From assembly GCA_009741485.1 (NCBI GenBank), contig CM019218.1, positions 44,974,840-45,038,839 on the forward strand: DNA of 64,000 nucleotides, read 5' to 3'. Shown piece after piece: positions 29,401 to 41,300 of the stretch. Source of the stretch: Malurus cyaneus samueli (lineage: Eukaryota > Chordata > Aves > Passeriformes > Maluridae). The notes under the pieces were generated by a model, which was not told where the DNA came from, did not search any database, and worked only from the letters and a program-made list of their open reading frames with translations. How positions within the stretch are numbered: position 1 is the first letter of the stretch; every line of letters begins with the position of its first letter. The translations under genes and the position numbers were made by a program.

Positions 29401-32400
29401 AAAAACACTCATTTTCTTTCCCTCAAAATATGCACACACAGTTCCTGCAGCAACAGAGTCATTCTCAATGACTTTTTTTAAAAAAGGGAGTAAGAATGAT
29501 TAATAATATCCCGAGAAAAAAAATGAAAGCGAGACAAGGAATTGATCTCTATCCCAAAGTACCTTGCTAATGGAGTTTGGAGTCTGTGGTGGGTCATCCT
29601 TCAGTGCCGATGGGCTGTTTCCTTCCACATCTTTTCCTGCAACAAAAAAAAAGTGATTCAAAACCACAGAAATTCTGTGCAAAACTATGGGTCATCATGG
29701 CCTTAGAAGGGCTACTGCTCACAGCACACAGGGGAATCTACCATGAGCACCAGTGAGCACACCATGGTCAGACAGAGGGATCGTGTAGAACTTGAAATAG
29801 CTCGATCCACATACTTGGGTAAAAAGACTGCTCAAAAGCAGGGTCTCAAAACACCATGGTAAACCAGCATGATGGTTGCAAAGCCCAGCATTTGAAAGCT
29901 GGAAAAAAACAGAAATAAGGTTGCTTATGCATCCTTAATCAGCTCCCTTCTGTGTCTGCATTATGATACAGTCTTTAATTACATTACCACAGTCTGTTCT
30001 TTCCTTACATACCCCATGCCTTGTTCAGTGCAAATAATAAATGCAATTCAGTTAATAAGCAGCTATCCAATCCTCCTTGGTCAGTATCTGGCAACTATAC
30101 ACAGATGCACTTGATAGCATGCTCTGCTAGGCAAATAATAACCATGATCACAAAATGTTACAGAAGACAGAAGAGCATCTAGGTATAATTAGTAAAATTA
30201 AAAAAAAAACAACAAAAAACTAACACACTTGCAGAAGATCCATGTCTTCTGACCAAGTTATTTGCTAAAATAAGAAAAATTTGAAATTTATGTGTAGTAA
30301 GTGAGTACTATGACATTTTCCAATTATTGTAGAAATATATACTCACAATTCAAATTTCCTGAACTTGCATATATTCTATACTGGCATGAGTATGTGTACT
30401 GCTAGTCCAAACAATAAAATGTAATGATAAATACTGTTCTTTTGGCCAAATGTAATCATGCCCTTACAGTAACAGAAAGCATAGTTTCTATTAAAATAAG
30501 CCAAAAAATATCATATGATAAGACTAGATTTTTAGTGCCAAGACAGCCATTGTTAACCAATTACAATGTCATTTTCTTCTCAGAATCACTGGCAATCACA
30601 GCTTCAGAATACAGGATGCAGTAAAGAACCACCAAGACAGTGAAACACAATCCATTTGTAGCACACTGCAAACATGGGAACTATTGAAAACATTTCTAAC
30701 ATTGTGTGGGCCAGCCTTGGAAACACTACCCAATCCAAAACCAGCACGGGAAAAATCCTGATTCTCCTCAAGTCAGCAGAAGCTGTCATAGATGTTTCAG
30801 AACCATAATTTTTCCACAGCAGACACTTAAGAAGCCAAGCACTGACAGGAAAGTGAGCCACAGAAGTCTGTGCTGACACAGGAGACCTGGGAGAAGAGGA
30901 CCAGCACGTGCTCTGCTCATGTGGGGAAGTGGAGTGGAGAAAGGACCCATGCACACAGGTAGGAAGGTGATGCAACAACAGGGGACCCATATCTTAACCT
31001 ACTTTCTTAGCTGTCACTCCTCCCCTGGAAACATTGAGCCCTAAATAATGCACTCAGAAACTTGATGTTTGTGGGCAGGAGAAAATAAAAAAAAATAATC
31101 CCCAGTGGCCAGAGATTTGACAGTGCCTTTGTGCTACCATGACAAGTGGGATGGCCATGCATGGATTAGAACATGGATCTCCATACTTTTTCTTTCCCTC
31201 GTGGCATTTTCATCTCTATAACTCCCATTTTCACTGAAAAAGGCAAAGGGAGATGGAAAAAGCTCATAAAGCCATGTAGCTGCTGCACTTGTTTCCCATG
31301 AAGAGGTTTTTCTGCGCATGTATGGGAAAGTAACATATGGTCTGAAAGTTCAAGTGAAGTTAATGGGAATCTGCTGCTGCCTGCTCCCAGGGAATGGTGT
31401 CCATCAGCATAACAGAATTCCCATCCATTTGTCATTGTCTCACTTTTTAAAGGAAGCTTAACTCCAAGCTTGTATCCATACAAAACACCTGCATGTAAGA
31501 CATTTCTGCCTTCTCTAGTAATATAGTAAAAAGGATTTACACCTGAACAATGAGCTTTTCCCTGTTCCTGAGGTTCTGGGCCATCCTGCTCACAGAGCAT
31601 TATGGGAAAAAAAAAAAAGGAACATGCAACTGTCCTTTTACAAGGCTTCATTAGGTATGTTTATGAAGCAACATCCACTAGTTTCTTATGCAAACTCATT
31701 AAGTCTATTGGAGAGCCAGCCCCTTCCTTGTTTGGAAAGCAAACTTCATTGGAATGATGTGGAAGTTTCTCAAAAACACACAAAAAACACACAAAAAGAG
31801 TTAAGTGCACAGAAAGCCCAAAAGTGAGAGTCTCAGCCAGAGCACAACAGACACAGCCACCTCAAGAAAACAAATAGGAAACCACAGAACATAAAAGAAG
31901 CTCAACATGAACTGGATATACAAGCTTAAGTCCTTATCTTCCTGATCAATAAAACACAACGCCCACAACAGAAAGAGCTGAATCTCTCACTATTTAAAGT
32001 GCTGGTAGCTACCAGGGCATGCAAAGAAGGGTCCTCCACAAAGTAGCCCAAAAGTTTTCCACCAAATAACAGAAAATATTTTGGGAAGAGAATCAGTAGT
32101 GCTTATGGAAACAGCCTTCATCACATTATGAACAAATTTGCCAGCACTCGAGTCTTGTGGCAACAGAGTAGAATTACTGATACTTTTTATCCGTTTTTGT
32201 CATGCACCGGGAAACTAAATTTTTAGTTCCTTTTCAGAACAGTAACCATTCCTTTTCTTTGGTTTTCTGCTGGGCATCAATCCTACAGGTGTATTTACCT
32301 TTTCCCTTTAAAATGAATGACACAGCAAGTATGACAGATAAACTACAAGAGGAAATACAAGCTCTGATGTGTGACAAAACTATTGCAAATAAAACCCATT

Positions 32401-35310
32401 TCTGCTGTAAGTATCTGCCACATGGCCCAGTGTGAACAACTAAAATGTAGTTCTGTGTATCTTTCACAGGAAAATTCCCATATCCATGGAAGTACATCTC
32501 TTAGGATGCAAATAAGCTAATTTAATTTGTATTAAAAGACTGTGTGATCTTGAAGCCTAATCAGAAAGAGAGATTCCGTAAAAATTCATTTAGCTGCTCC
32601 CCCAGTAAATTTCCTATCCTGCAAAACAGAAAACAGAGAAAAGTTCTCTCTCCTCATGGCTAAATGAAAGACAGAAATGAATAGGGAAAAAGAATTCATG
32701 CCTCTCTAGTTTGTGAGCTCTCTATAAAAAGAATATATCTTACTTAGTTTTCTCTCAGTAACGAGAATCATTAGCACTTTTGTATGCAAGCAAGAGGCAA
32801 GAAGTCCAAAGTGTTATTTCAGATAGTGCCCTCTGCATTTCCCATATGTTCCCTTTAAAAAAAAAAATCCTCTTGCTGAACTAAATCTCCATAGTGTAGC
32901 TCTCCTGACATGTAAAGTCTGTCACTCCCTTCTCTCTGAAGAATTTACTTGCACATCTTCATTGTTGAAGGGCAAATCCGAGGTAATGGTGCTGTGAGAC
33001 CTGTAGCTCCAGCCACATCACAAAACACTGAATTCCTGGCAGGAAATCACTGGGCTTTGCTGCCCACTGTATCTACTCAACACCATCAGCCCAGTGCTTA
33101 CACAAAGAAAATCTGCACTCCGGTAGCAAAACACAGACCCCTGGAAAAACTTCAAGAACTGAAAGTTCATGTGAAACAACAGAGAAATAGAGATCAGAGA
33201 AATATTGGATGCAGCTTATGAACACCAAGTGGCTTATCTGTGATGACAGCAGCATTGTTCAGAGGGACAGGAGAATGTAGGGAGAAACACTAGGTTCAGA
33301 GAAAAACAAGGCAGAAGCAGCAGCACAGGAGTGAAAGGAGAGCCTGCCATGGGAAATAGCAACTAACCACGAAGAATGATAGGCTCTTCTTTCAGCAAAT
33401 GTGAGGAAAGCAGAGACAAGGCAGCTCCATGGGGATGGGAAAACATGAAAGGAGTAAAAGAGGTGCAAGGACAGACAAAACCCCAGACTGAAGCAGTAAC
33501 TTCTGTGTGTTTAAAAGGGATATTGTCTCCTTTACAAATGATTTGTCCCTATGCTTTCCCTTTGCAATACCGAGGGCTACAGCCCCTGGTGACACCAGTA
33601 CCGGAGGCTACCTGGGAGAACTGTGCAGCAGAACAGAAGATCCAGTGTGGCTCAAGGCACTTGCTCTGTTGAGCCCAGCAAAGGCTGCCAGCAGGGATCA
33701 GGGAGGAACAAGGTGATGGGGGAAGCTGAGGAAGAGCAAAACTCTTCCAGCCACCTCCTCCACACTGAAACCCTCAACTTTCCCTGGTTTCTGAAAGATT
33801 TCAGCACTGAAATACCACCATGAGGAAGTCAGTAACATTTCCAGCATTGAAAATGTGGGTTAGAACTGGGCAAACTCCAAGCTATGGCTCTCCACCACTT
33901 GGAAACAAGGAGAATGGAATACAATCTGGAAAATCAGCCCTTCATCTCCCAAGGATAGCAGAAGTGAGCTATTTACTTAGCACACATTTGTACAGACTGT
34001 ACTTATGGGCAGTCAGCTGCTCAGAAGTCACTCCAGGTTTGAAATGTATGAAATTTTAGGTGTCCCATTTTAAACAGTTTTCAGTTTGATTACTGAAAGG
34101 TTGTTGAAGCTTCCAGCAGCCTCAGTGACAGCCAGAATTAGTCAGCACTGCTGAAAATAGGCTCCCTACTGCCTTAAAGCAGACACTCACAAACGAAATA
34201 CCTGCAGAATCAGAGGCCCTTGAAACCTTTGCCCTTAAGGACAATTAGCTCAGTCAACCCAGACCTGGTTTCATGCTACATCTGCAAAGCCCAGAGAGTC
34301 TCTTGGGTGTTATATCTATATGAGCACTGAAACCTTTCGACAGATGCTGTGTTCTTTCTCCAGATATCAGTGTTTTGAGACCTCATGGAGGTGCTGGGAG
34401 GTTTCACTATTTAGCACTGACATGGCAGCTGCAGATGACAGCTCTACAGACTTGTGACTGCCCCCTGAAGCACTTGTTCACACATTGGAACAGAAGTATT
34501 GTCTGCAGAATGCAATCAAGAAAAGACTTCTATGTTTATTATTAGCAACAAATTCTGAAATAATAAAATGAGCTCTTTTTTCTTCAAGAAAGGTGCTAGG
34601 ATATTCAAAGAAAAAAAAAAAAAAAAAAAAAAGAAAAAAAAAAGATGTAAAGAGAAGACTTAAAGCCAGTCTACCATTCATTACAACCTGTCAAGACTCC
34701 TGGTACTCATAGTGCTTGTAGATATTTACAGAACATTAACCACAGAAATTTTGCTCTTGTAATATTTATCCTGGGCTCTAAATATGAACAGGGAAAGTGA
34801 CCATTAAACATCTGCAAGTGGGGACAGTAAATTTGAATTCCAACACTTGGGGTGAAACCCATCAAGTGCCTCAAAGTGGATGTGCCTGAAAACATTAGTA
34901 ATTTTTTTAAATTTAAGGCCATGCAGCACTCAAACATTTAGAAACCCCAATTCTGATGCCTTCCATTCTCACTTAATGCCAGGGCAATGAAAAACACCAG
35001 CATCATGAAAGCAGCGCTGTCTGGGATCCAGTAATACTTGTGTTGCAGCAGCTTCTCTCACTTTGCCTTTCACATCCTTGCTTCTCTTCATTTCCTGGCA
35101 GCACTCCAAAATACCTACTTGCAGTCCAGCACTTTAGACATGCTGCTTTCTGCACTGACACACCAGAAACCAACCTGGGCTGAGTGGGTAGATGTCATTG
35201 TCGGTCCCGAAGAACAGATTGCGCGTCAGTTTGCGAGGATCGACCTTCTGAGGGGTGGATGAGGCTGGACAGAGGGAGAACCTGCGACGAAGAAAGTTCT
35301 CCTCCTTCAT
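2312..35310 (-). CDS. OSBPL5: OSBPL5 (ORP5), N-terminal half with PH domain, seven exons; 3' part outside window
   Basis: ORP5 is a tail-anchored ER protein that works at ER-plasma membrane contacts. Its PH domain and adjacent basic residues bind plasma-membrane phosphoinositides, and its ORD exchanges phosphatidylserine for PI4P (family knowledge). The spliced frame is join(35310..35175, 29636..29563, 19637..19557, 18901..18800, 17169..16966, 11206..11122, 2483..2312), read on the minus strand. It gives 284 whole codons and ends after two bases of the next. Residues 1-45 match the ORP5-type N-terminus rather than the longer ORP8 start. Residues 98-131 are polybasic and lead into the PH domain, roughly residues 127-243, close to the position in human ORP5. 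The ORD and C-terminal anchor are not in the window. All junction phases agree and every intron is GT-AG. The closest alternative is the paralogue OSBPL8, but the first exon favours OSBPL5. Confidence 0.96.
5565..5878 (-). mobile_element. CR1 LINE fragment, internally deleted: 3' end fused to reverse transcriptase segment
   Basis: Positions 5565-5738 are the antisense of a CR1 3' terminal region (AAGTTGGAAGAGACCTTTAA, then AAATACCTGCAGGGTTGGTG and GGGCAGCCTGTTCCAGTGCT). At about 5739 the sequence jumps to a reverse-transcriptase segment. On the minus strand it encodes SCLMSLISFCDKVTCLVDE, a degraded form of the conserved CR1 RT block, continuing to about 5878. From the usual CR1 layout roughly 1 kb is missing at the junction. 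The copy lies in the 8.6-kb OSBPL5 intron on the same strand as the gene. Confidence 0.9.
6946..6968 (+). repeat. A23 homopolymer
   Basis: An uninterrupted run of 23 A, followed by CAAAACAACA. It could be a simple mononucleotide repeat or the tail of a retrocopy. No source sequence is recognisable upstream and no target-site duplication is obvious. Confidence 0.9.
11122..11206 (-). CDS. OSBPL5: OSBPL5 PH-domain exon, last strands
   Basis: This exon has 28 codons plus one base: GPKGENVGSITQPLPSS followed by YLIFRAASESD. It is nearly identical to the ORP5/ORP8 PH segment. The donor is an excellent consensus (CAGATG/GTAAGT) and the acceptor is GTGCATTTCCAG. The last base starts a glycine codon finished by the next exon, restoring the family motif SDGRCWLDALELAL. 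Confidence 0.97.
11207..16965. other. OSBPL5 intron, 5.8 kb
   Basis: It lies between the PH core exon and the last-strand exon. Apart from the T16 run I see no repeat, RNA gene or additional exon. Confidence 0.85.
12240..12255. repeat. T16 homopolymer
   Basis: A mononucleotide run in the 5.8-kb OSBPL5 intron between 11207 and 16965; on the gene strand it is poly(A). Confidence 0.9.
16966..17169 (-). CDS. OSBPL5: OSBPL5 PH-domain core exon
   Basis: This exon has 68 codons in phase 0/0, from IRGTLKSWTKLWCVLKPG through LLIYKTPKIGQWVGT and ERPSKKDGFCFKLFHPLDQS to IWAVK. This is the central beta-sheet of the ORP5/ORP8 PH domain and the most conserved part of the gene seen here. The basic residues in RGTLKSWTK and PSKKDG lie where the family's phosphoinositide-binding loops are. 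The acceptor is CTTTCCTCCAG and the donor GTAAAG/GTAACA. Confidence 0.98.
17170..19556. other. Two short OSBPL5 introns (1.6 and 0.65 kb) around the polybasic exon
   Basis: Apart from the exon at 18800-18901, I see nothing here beyond splice signals. Confidence 0.85.
18800..18901 (-). CDS. OSBPL5: OSBPL5 polybasic region and beginning of PH domain
   Basis: This exon has 34 codons in phase 0/0. It opens with the basic stretch VQKKNYRQEKKRATKQ and ends DPSVVITADWLK, the first strand region of the PH domain. In ORP5 and ORP8 the basic residues just before the PH domain help recruitment to anionic plasma membrane lipids. The acceptor tract CTATTTTTCTCTGTTCTCAACCAG is strong and the donor is TTGAAG/GTATTT. 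Its first codons contain an uninterrupted run of ten A bases in the coding strand (18887-18896), an unusual homopolymer inside conserved coding sequence. Confidence 0.97.
19557..19637 (-). CDS. OSBPL5: OSBPL5 exon upstream of the polybasic region
   Basis: This exon has 27 codons in phase 0/0. It begins IEYKLCNGSDKECVSPT and ends KKETLK, close to the human ORP5 segment at the same place. The acceptor has a strong pyrimidine tract (CCTCTCTCCCTCTCTTTTATAG) and the donor is CTGAAG/GTATGT. Only 655 bases separate it from the next exon, the shortest intron of the gene in this window. Confidence 0.96.
19638..29562. other. OSBPL5 intron, 9.9 kb, largest intron wholly inside the coding part
   Basis: It holds the 10-bp tandem repeat at 24594. 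I found no CR1 copy and no exon that would fit between the linker exons, whose phases already join directly. Confidence 0.85.
24594..24626. repeat. Three tandem copies of a 10-bp unit (TGATTCTTAC)
   Basis: Three perfect units followed by TGA, inside the 9.9-kb OSBPL5 intron. The perfection implies recent expansion and probable length polymorphism. Confidence 0.9.
29563..29636 (-). CDS. OSBPL5: OSBPL5 linker exon
   Basis: This 74-base exon completes the glycine codon split from the previous exon and adds 24 codons, beginning KDVEGNSPS and ending NSISK. It corresponds to the poorly conserved Pro/Ser-rich linker between the ORP5 N-terminus and the polybasic region. The acceptor has a long T run (CTTTTTTTTTGTTGCAG). 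The donor is AGCAAG/GTACTT. Identity rests on matching the position, length and phase of the family exon more than on sequence, since this segment varies between species. Confidence 0.9.
29637..35174. other. OSBPL5 intron after the start-codon exon, 5.5 kb
   Basis: It holds the A-rich tract at 34610. A 161-codon minus-strand ORF (31166-31651) lacks coding-like composition and is not called. Confidence 0.85.
34610..34643. repeat. A-rich tract (A23-G-A10)
   Basis: A nearly pure A run in the 5.5-kb intron following the OSBPL5 start exon; on the gene strand it is poly(T). Confidence 0.9.
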
Positions 35311-35331
35311 GGCATGAGCTGTGGGGGTTTT
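35175..35331 (-). CDS. OSBPL5: OSBPL5 start-codon exon
   Basis: The exon has 21 bases upstream of the ATG at 35310 and then 45 codons plus one base. It begins MKEENFLRRRFSLCP, continues with a PRKLTRNL segment and ends at YPLSP, the characteristic ORP5 N-terminus. The acceptor is good (TTTCTTTTCCAG at about 35332). The donor reads AGCCCAG/GTTGGT, which is a weak 5' splice site. I chose this start because it matches the ORP5 family start and has G at -3. The seven codons before it (K T P T A H A) are also open in the same frame. An out-of-frame ATG at 35315 makes a two-codon upstream ORF whose TGA overlaps the main ATG. Confidence 0.95.
35307..35315 (-). promoter_or_regulatory. Two-codon upstream ORF overlapping the OSBPL5 start codon
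   Basis: The minus strand reads ATGCCATGA here: an out-of-frame ATG-CCA-TGA whose stop overlaps the main OSBPL5 ATG at 35310. Such a minimal uORF can lower initiation or allow reinitiation at the overlapping ATG. It matters only if a transcript reads this exon as 5' UTR. It would be irrelevant if the frame enters from an upstream coding exon. Confidence 0.5.
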
Positions 35332-38300
35332 CTGGAAAAGAAAGATAGAAATTACAGTTTATTTCAAGACACAGGAAATCAAAGTTTTCATACCTAGATG
35401 GCTCTGCTGCTTCAAAGCCACCTAATCCTGTGCAGTGTGCCAGATCTTTTTATAGAGTGCCAGAAGGCTACGCAGGGGAAAAAAATAAAGTGATATTAGT
35501 TTGAAGCTACAATTACTGATTTGCTGTCTCTCAGTATTTGTAAACTGTAGAGAGGCAGGACACTGCTTCTCAGTGAATCCAGGCAGTACAACATCTTCCG
35601 GCCTACAAGGATCTATTAGGATAATCGCTACTTACTGGGTCTATTCAGTGCACAGTGCCTAAAATGCCTTTAAGTGTCATAAATGCAACTCCATTGGTGT
35701 CAGCAGAGTTACACCATCTCCACAGAAATCAACATTAAACTGAGCTGTGTGGAGGAAGACCACCTGCACTGGCTACAGGCAAGAGGAGATCGTGCCAGAG
35801 TCACTCCTGCCCTGATTTCCAGTTACAGCACATATAAATGGTTTGGTTTCTTTAAAATGGCATTGAGATCAGCCCTGCAGTTTGATCAGTAATATAACCA
35901 TTGCTGCTCTGTGAGAGTGAGGACCAGCGTTTGTGTCCCCAAAACCCTCCCTGCATCCCTGTACTGGTGGTACTTTGCTCTTTACTTGGCTAAGACATTA
36001 AACCATCCTGGCTGGAATTAAAGATTTCTTTTATACCCATCCAACAAGCAGTTCTTTCTTATCCTTTACAAACAGATATTATGACTTTCTCCTTCCTGAG
36101 TTACAAGCTTTATTCTCTCCCCATGTGCAGCAAGAGGCAGGGCTCTGGATAGCAGTAAGAAATGTTAACCCAGCCTCTGTGTGGGCATCACTCACCACAA
36201 GGTCTGCTGCTTTTCTGGGGGACTGAGGTAAGGAAAATGCTTCATGGCAGTACACATTTCCTGAAAAGCATCTCCAAGTTTACCCATCTCTTTTAGGCTA
36301 CTGGGAAAACGAAGAAAAAGTTGCCCCAAGTCACGGTGCAGTTTGGGAGGGCCGGACCAACATGCTCATAAGGTGACCCTCGTGGCACAAGTGGGAAATG
36401 GGCTGATAATGGGCTGGAACACCCTGCTGTAACCTTTCCTGTTTCCAAGACAATCCCTGTGCTTGTGGTGCCCAAATGCCCCAATTTCATGGGGAATCCT
36501 CAGCCTCTTGGAGCTCATCCTCAGCCCCAAGACACCACGAGGGGATGCTGTGAATGTGCCCCCAGTGTGACAAACTCCCCTCCTGTGTTTTGTCTGAGTT
36601 CTGTACCTTCACCTGCCCTGCCAGCCCCTGTAGATGACTGGCCCAGTGTTTCAAGTTTTGCAATTAAAAAAAAAATTATTTACCCAGTATGCTGCATCAT
36701 AGCTGCCTCCTGTCAATTCAACTGCCCAGGAAACCACTCTGCAAATACACCCAGGCTCAAAATATCCCCAGGTTCCCACTGTGGCCAACAGCATCTCCGA
36801 GGCAGCAGGTAACATAGTTAGCTTAGCAAGGTAAATAAACCTCTGTTTGCTTAGAAACTCTTGACTGAATACAGTTGGGGGCAGAGGGGGGGAGAAGATG
36901 CAAATTTTAACTGGTAACTTTGAAAAAAGAAAGGAGAGAGAGGAGGAAAACACAGCCAGCTACGTGTCTGAAAGCAAAGTATTTAAAAATAATCCAGGTC
37001 TAAATAGCTGGATTTGGAATGCTAACAGTGAGCTATTTTTTGTCCTTGTTCCCAGAAAGGCAGTCTCAACTCCCTACCCCTAGAACTGCTTGTAAGTGGC
37101 TTGGAACAAAAGCAGATGAGTGGGATATTTTTCCCAAAAAGCAGTGACCTGGTGAAGCTGTGTCAATCATGCAGGAAGGCATTCAGAAATTCCAGGCCCA
37201 TCCAGTGGAAAGCAGGCTGGAGAGCAGGTTCCAAACATAAAACATCCATCCATCAGCCCTTAGACCCTGACAGGGTAACAGAAAGGCTGTGTTCATCATT
37301 TTGTCTCAGACGAGTCCTGTCAGTGAAGAACTGCCAGCCAGCTCACACTGACATCAAAATACAATTTCTTTCAACTGTTACTGTATTTACTATGCAGAGA
37401 GACTCCTACTGTAATGTTTTGCTCACTTATTTAACCATAGGGTAATTGTCAGAAGCACTGTGCTGATGCTCTCTCAATCCCACAGTTCCTTAAGTCACCG
37501 GCTTGATGGCATTAAAAATCGGGATGCCTTGTTCAACTGGAAACAGCCACTAACAAAGTAAAATGACTATTCTCAGGTCTGTAATTTGCTGTCTTTTCTC
37601 TTACATATCTTAATACAAATGTGTGGCAGCAGCTCATCCTCTTTTGACCACACAGATCAACATGAACAAGTCCCTCTTAACTGATGCTTTTTGGCAGAAG
37701 ACACCCAGTGACCACAGCTCCCTGAGAAGCAGTAGCAGAGATGTATCCATCTGTCACACACACACAACCCTGCAACGTGTCATGCCACCACTACTCTGGC
37801 TTGTTTTTCCAAGGTATCTACATAAGATACATTTGATCCTCATCCAGACAGGCTCTTGTGCAGCACAAAATCACAAAACAGACTTTTTTTTTTGTATTTT
37901 GGGGTTTTTTTAAAGGTATCATACACTTTTTTCCTTGTCAGGAGAAAATGTAGTTCACGTTATTAAGATTCTACAATCCACCTGACATATTTGGTTTGCT
38001 TTTCAAAAGACATCTCTGTGTGCATTTGCATCTGCATCTACCCTGTTTCATCCTTCCTCCCAACCCCTTTTGAACCATTTGAAAAAATCAGGGAACTACA
38101 ATAAGCATTAGAAAACTTGAAAATACTTGTTTCTTAAAAGTTGTACCTTCTTAAAAGAAAGGAGGGAAACTGCAAAGCTGTCCTCTGAACCCAGCTACTA
38201 CCAAACATCAGTGAATCCAACATAAGCCACAAATCCATAGGAAATCGAGGCCTCATTAGGTCACTTACTCAGAGAACCACTTGTTATATCTGTCCATAAG

Positions 38301-41300
38301 GATCTGACTGCCCAAGCTGGCTTCACATAACAAAAATCTTGTGAGAGCTATAGGGGAAGATGAACAGTAGATGCCAGCGACAATTTTCCAAAGGGATGCA
38401 ACAGGAAGGTGGGAGGTGTATTCCTTGCTTTTCACAACAGGGATCTTTAGACATGTAAACAATACAGAAAACATACAAAAACTCAGTGCTGATGGAGCAT
38501 CTGGTAAGAAATAAGCAACAATAGAAGATGAGCTTCTAGATGTGTGATTTTGAGCGTCAAATCTTTCATGGCTGATTTGAAGGCAACATTGTTATTCTGA
38601 AACCCAAATCTACTTCTAAACCAGTATTTTGGAGGTTGCTTCAGGATATGGCAGATGCTTCATGGAAACCAGTTCTGTGGGGCTTACAGAATAGAGGGAA
38701 GATAAAAATCAAAATTGGACCAGAATTGCAGAAGGCCAAAAATTGCCACTCTGTCGCCAAAGCACTTACGTAACACAAGGCAAGAAATGTCACCCACTGC
38801 TACTGCATTCCCTCCAAATCCAGCAGATGAAATGAAGAATTGTCCTAGAAAGACAACATGTCTAAATTTGAAGATGCCAACTGATGCAGAATCCATAAGC
38901 TCTTAGAAAAAAATAACCTTGTAATGAAAAGCCTTCATTCTAGCTCTTGCATTAATTTACATGGTTGTTAGTCTTGGTAGATTAAAGTGTCCTAAAGTTT
39001 GGAGCTCAGTTCATTTCTGACCTTACATTCTGTGCTCTTGATCATAAAAATGAAGGAAAGGTAATACAGAGAGTATTGTCAGAGCCACTAAACACAGTAT
39101 TTTTCAGGATTGCTTCTTTTGTGTTGAGAGCTTTCTAAGCAGTAATGGGCAATTAAATGTGGGCTGTTTCACCAGAGCTTAAAAAGGAATAAATAATTCA
39201 GCACAAAGAAATAAATTTCTTACTAACCCTGTCTTTGAGACCTCTTTATCTTTTAAAAATGCAAAATTCAGCAGAAGAGAAGTCTATGTCAAACCCCCGT
39301 GACAAATAGGGGACAAATAGCACAGGACAAATAAAAGTAGTGAACTTAATGGGGTGCAATGGTCCAATGGGACTTTCCCTCCCAGGTGGCTTCAGGAACA
39401 GCTAATGAAGAGCAACGGGGCAAGAATAAAAGTTACTTTATCAGCAAAACTTCGTGGCTGCTATTAAAGCAAATGGGAAGTGTCAGTGCTCTCCTCTTCT
39501 GGGACTGGGCCCATTTTGGGTGAGGGCAGTGACTAAAACTCCTAAAGGCAATTGCTGTTGGTGCAGAGATGCCTTTCACACACAGCTGCTCTGTATCCTG
39601 GACCTTTTGTGCTTGCTGGGAAGATAGGGGCAGCATTCAGCATCAAGCTTGAAGCTTCTGGGGATGGAATTTTCTTGGCTCCTTCTTCAAATTTTTGAAG
39701 TTCCTGATATATAATTACCACACAGCTAAACACTGTGCAGACATTATGCTGTCTGTACCCTCTGCAAACTTGTGGGTAGATTGGTTTGCTTACTTTCATT
39801 TCCAGCATTTTAAAATAGATTGGAAATATGTACTTCTCTATAAATAGTTAATTAGGGGTTCTATATAGTCAAGAAGGCAGTGCTAGTTGGGGGAGATTCT
39901 TAATTTATTCAAAGCTTGTTTCCAACAACCTTCTCTTTTTCTGGTCACTAAATATATCCCAGAAATTAAATTAAATTGCATTTTGTATTCAAAGCAGTCA
40001 TTCACTCCAAAACCTGCCTCAATAATGAAAATTAGATCTAAAGGTACTGACATTTCCTGATCCAATTAACCCTGAAGAGGTAAAAATTTCATGAATGAAA
40101 TGAGAAGGCAAATTGTTAGCAGATACATTTCTAGTGATTACAGTTCTAAGTATTTATACGGAAAAACAGCAGCACAGATCCTCAATAAGGGTAAATTATT
40201 AGTTCAGTGGTGTGCTGGTGATTTACAACAGCTGAAAAAATGCAATCAATTCAGGAAGTCTGTGAAATCTGTTTCTGAAAGCTATTCCCAAAAATGCCTA
40301 TTAATAAGATAGATAATTGGACAACCAACCCCCTACTAACAGTTACATAAAACCTGATACAGTGAAAAGCGGCTGAGCAGGCAATGCTTTTCTCTACCTA
40401 ATTCATGTTTGTTGATTAGAGAAATGGGAAAACACACATACTGGTATTGAATGTTTTGGACTCTTGTGCTGTTAGTTGGAACCTGAAGTAATGGAGCCTC
40501 ACAGCAGGTCTCAGCCATTCTCTATTCCCCTAATTATTTAGGGCCACCTAGCTCTCTGTGGCACAGGCAAGGGGACTTTTCCTGAGCAGTAGTGCTGCAG
40601 GAGTGCTCTGATTTTATTGACTGCCATCCCCTCTGCTGCATGCCACACTACTCAGCTTGATGATCAGTCCAGGCTGGAAAATCAAGTAACGTGGGCTGCT
40701 GAAGATACCCATCTGCAACAAAGGGATGGGCTTTAAGATGATACGCAACAGATTTCTCTCAGCTGCTTTGGCAAGCTCAGGAGCATGGCTGGTTTGTTCC
40801 CACAGTCCAACTCAAAGCTCACATGTTCTGCAGGATCCTTAGAGCTGCCTCCCTTGTGCTGTTTTTCTGGAAGTTGCCTACCACAGCCACCCCAGCAATC
40901 TGCCCTTGCTTTCTCTGAGAACAGAAGAACAACCTCTTTCTGTCACCTCCTGCCTCTCTCCCTGCCTTTTCCTGCATGGGCAGTGAAACTCATGTAGTAA
41001 TCAGGAGACAAAACTATTTCATCCCTTAATTCTCTGTAAGATGTCTTGATTAATGTTTTCTTTGTATACGCAGAACATTTCCAGCTTCAGGCACACCAGC
41101 AGCACTCAGATGCATAATCTTCTTACAACTAATCTCTCCCTACGGTGAGCCTTATATACAAAGGCCACAAACAGAACAACTGCAGGAAAAATCAGGCCCT
41201 GAATGCCTACACTGAGAAAAAAAAATCCCAGGTTGTTCCTCTTGGGAGTCCCTGTCTAAAACAGGACTAAGAAATTTCAAGTTAAGGTCACACAGGGCAG

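Noticed and set aside
31166..31651. 161-codon minus-strand ORF in the OSBPL5 intron
   Set aside because: Flanking OSBPL5 exons already join in phase; composition is intron-like and no product is recognised.
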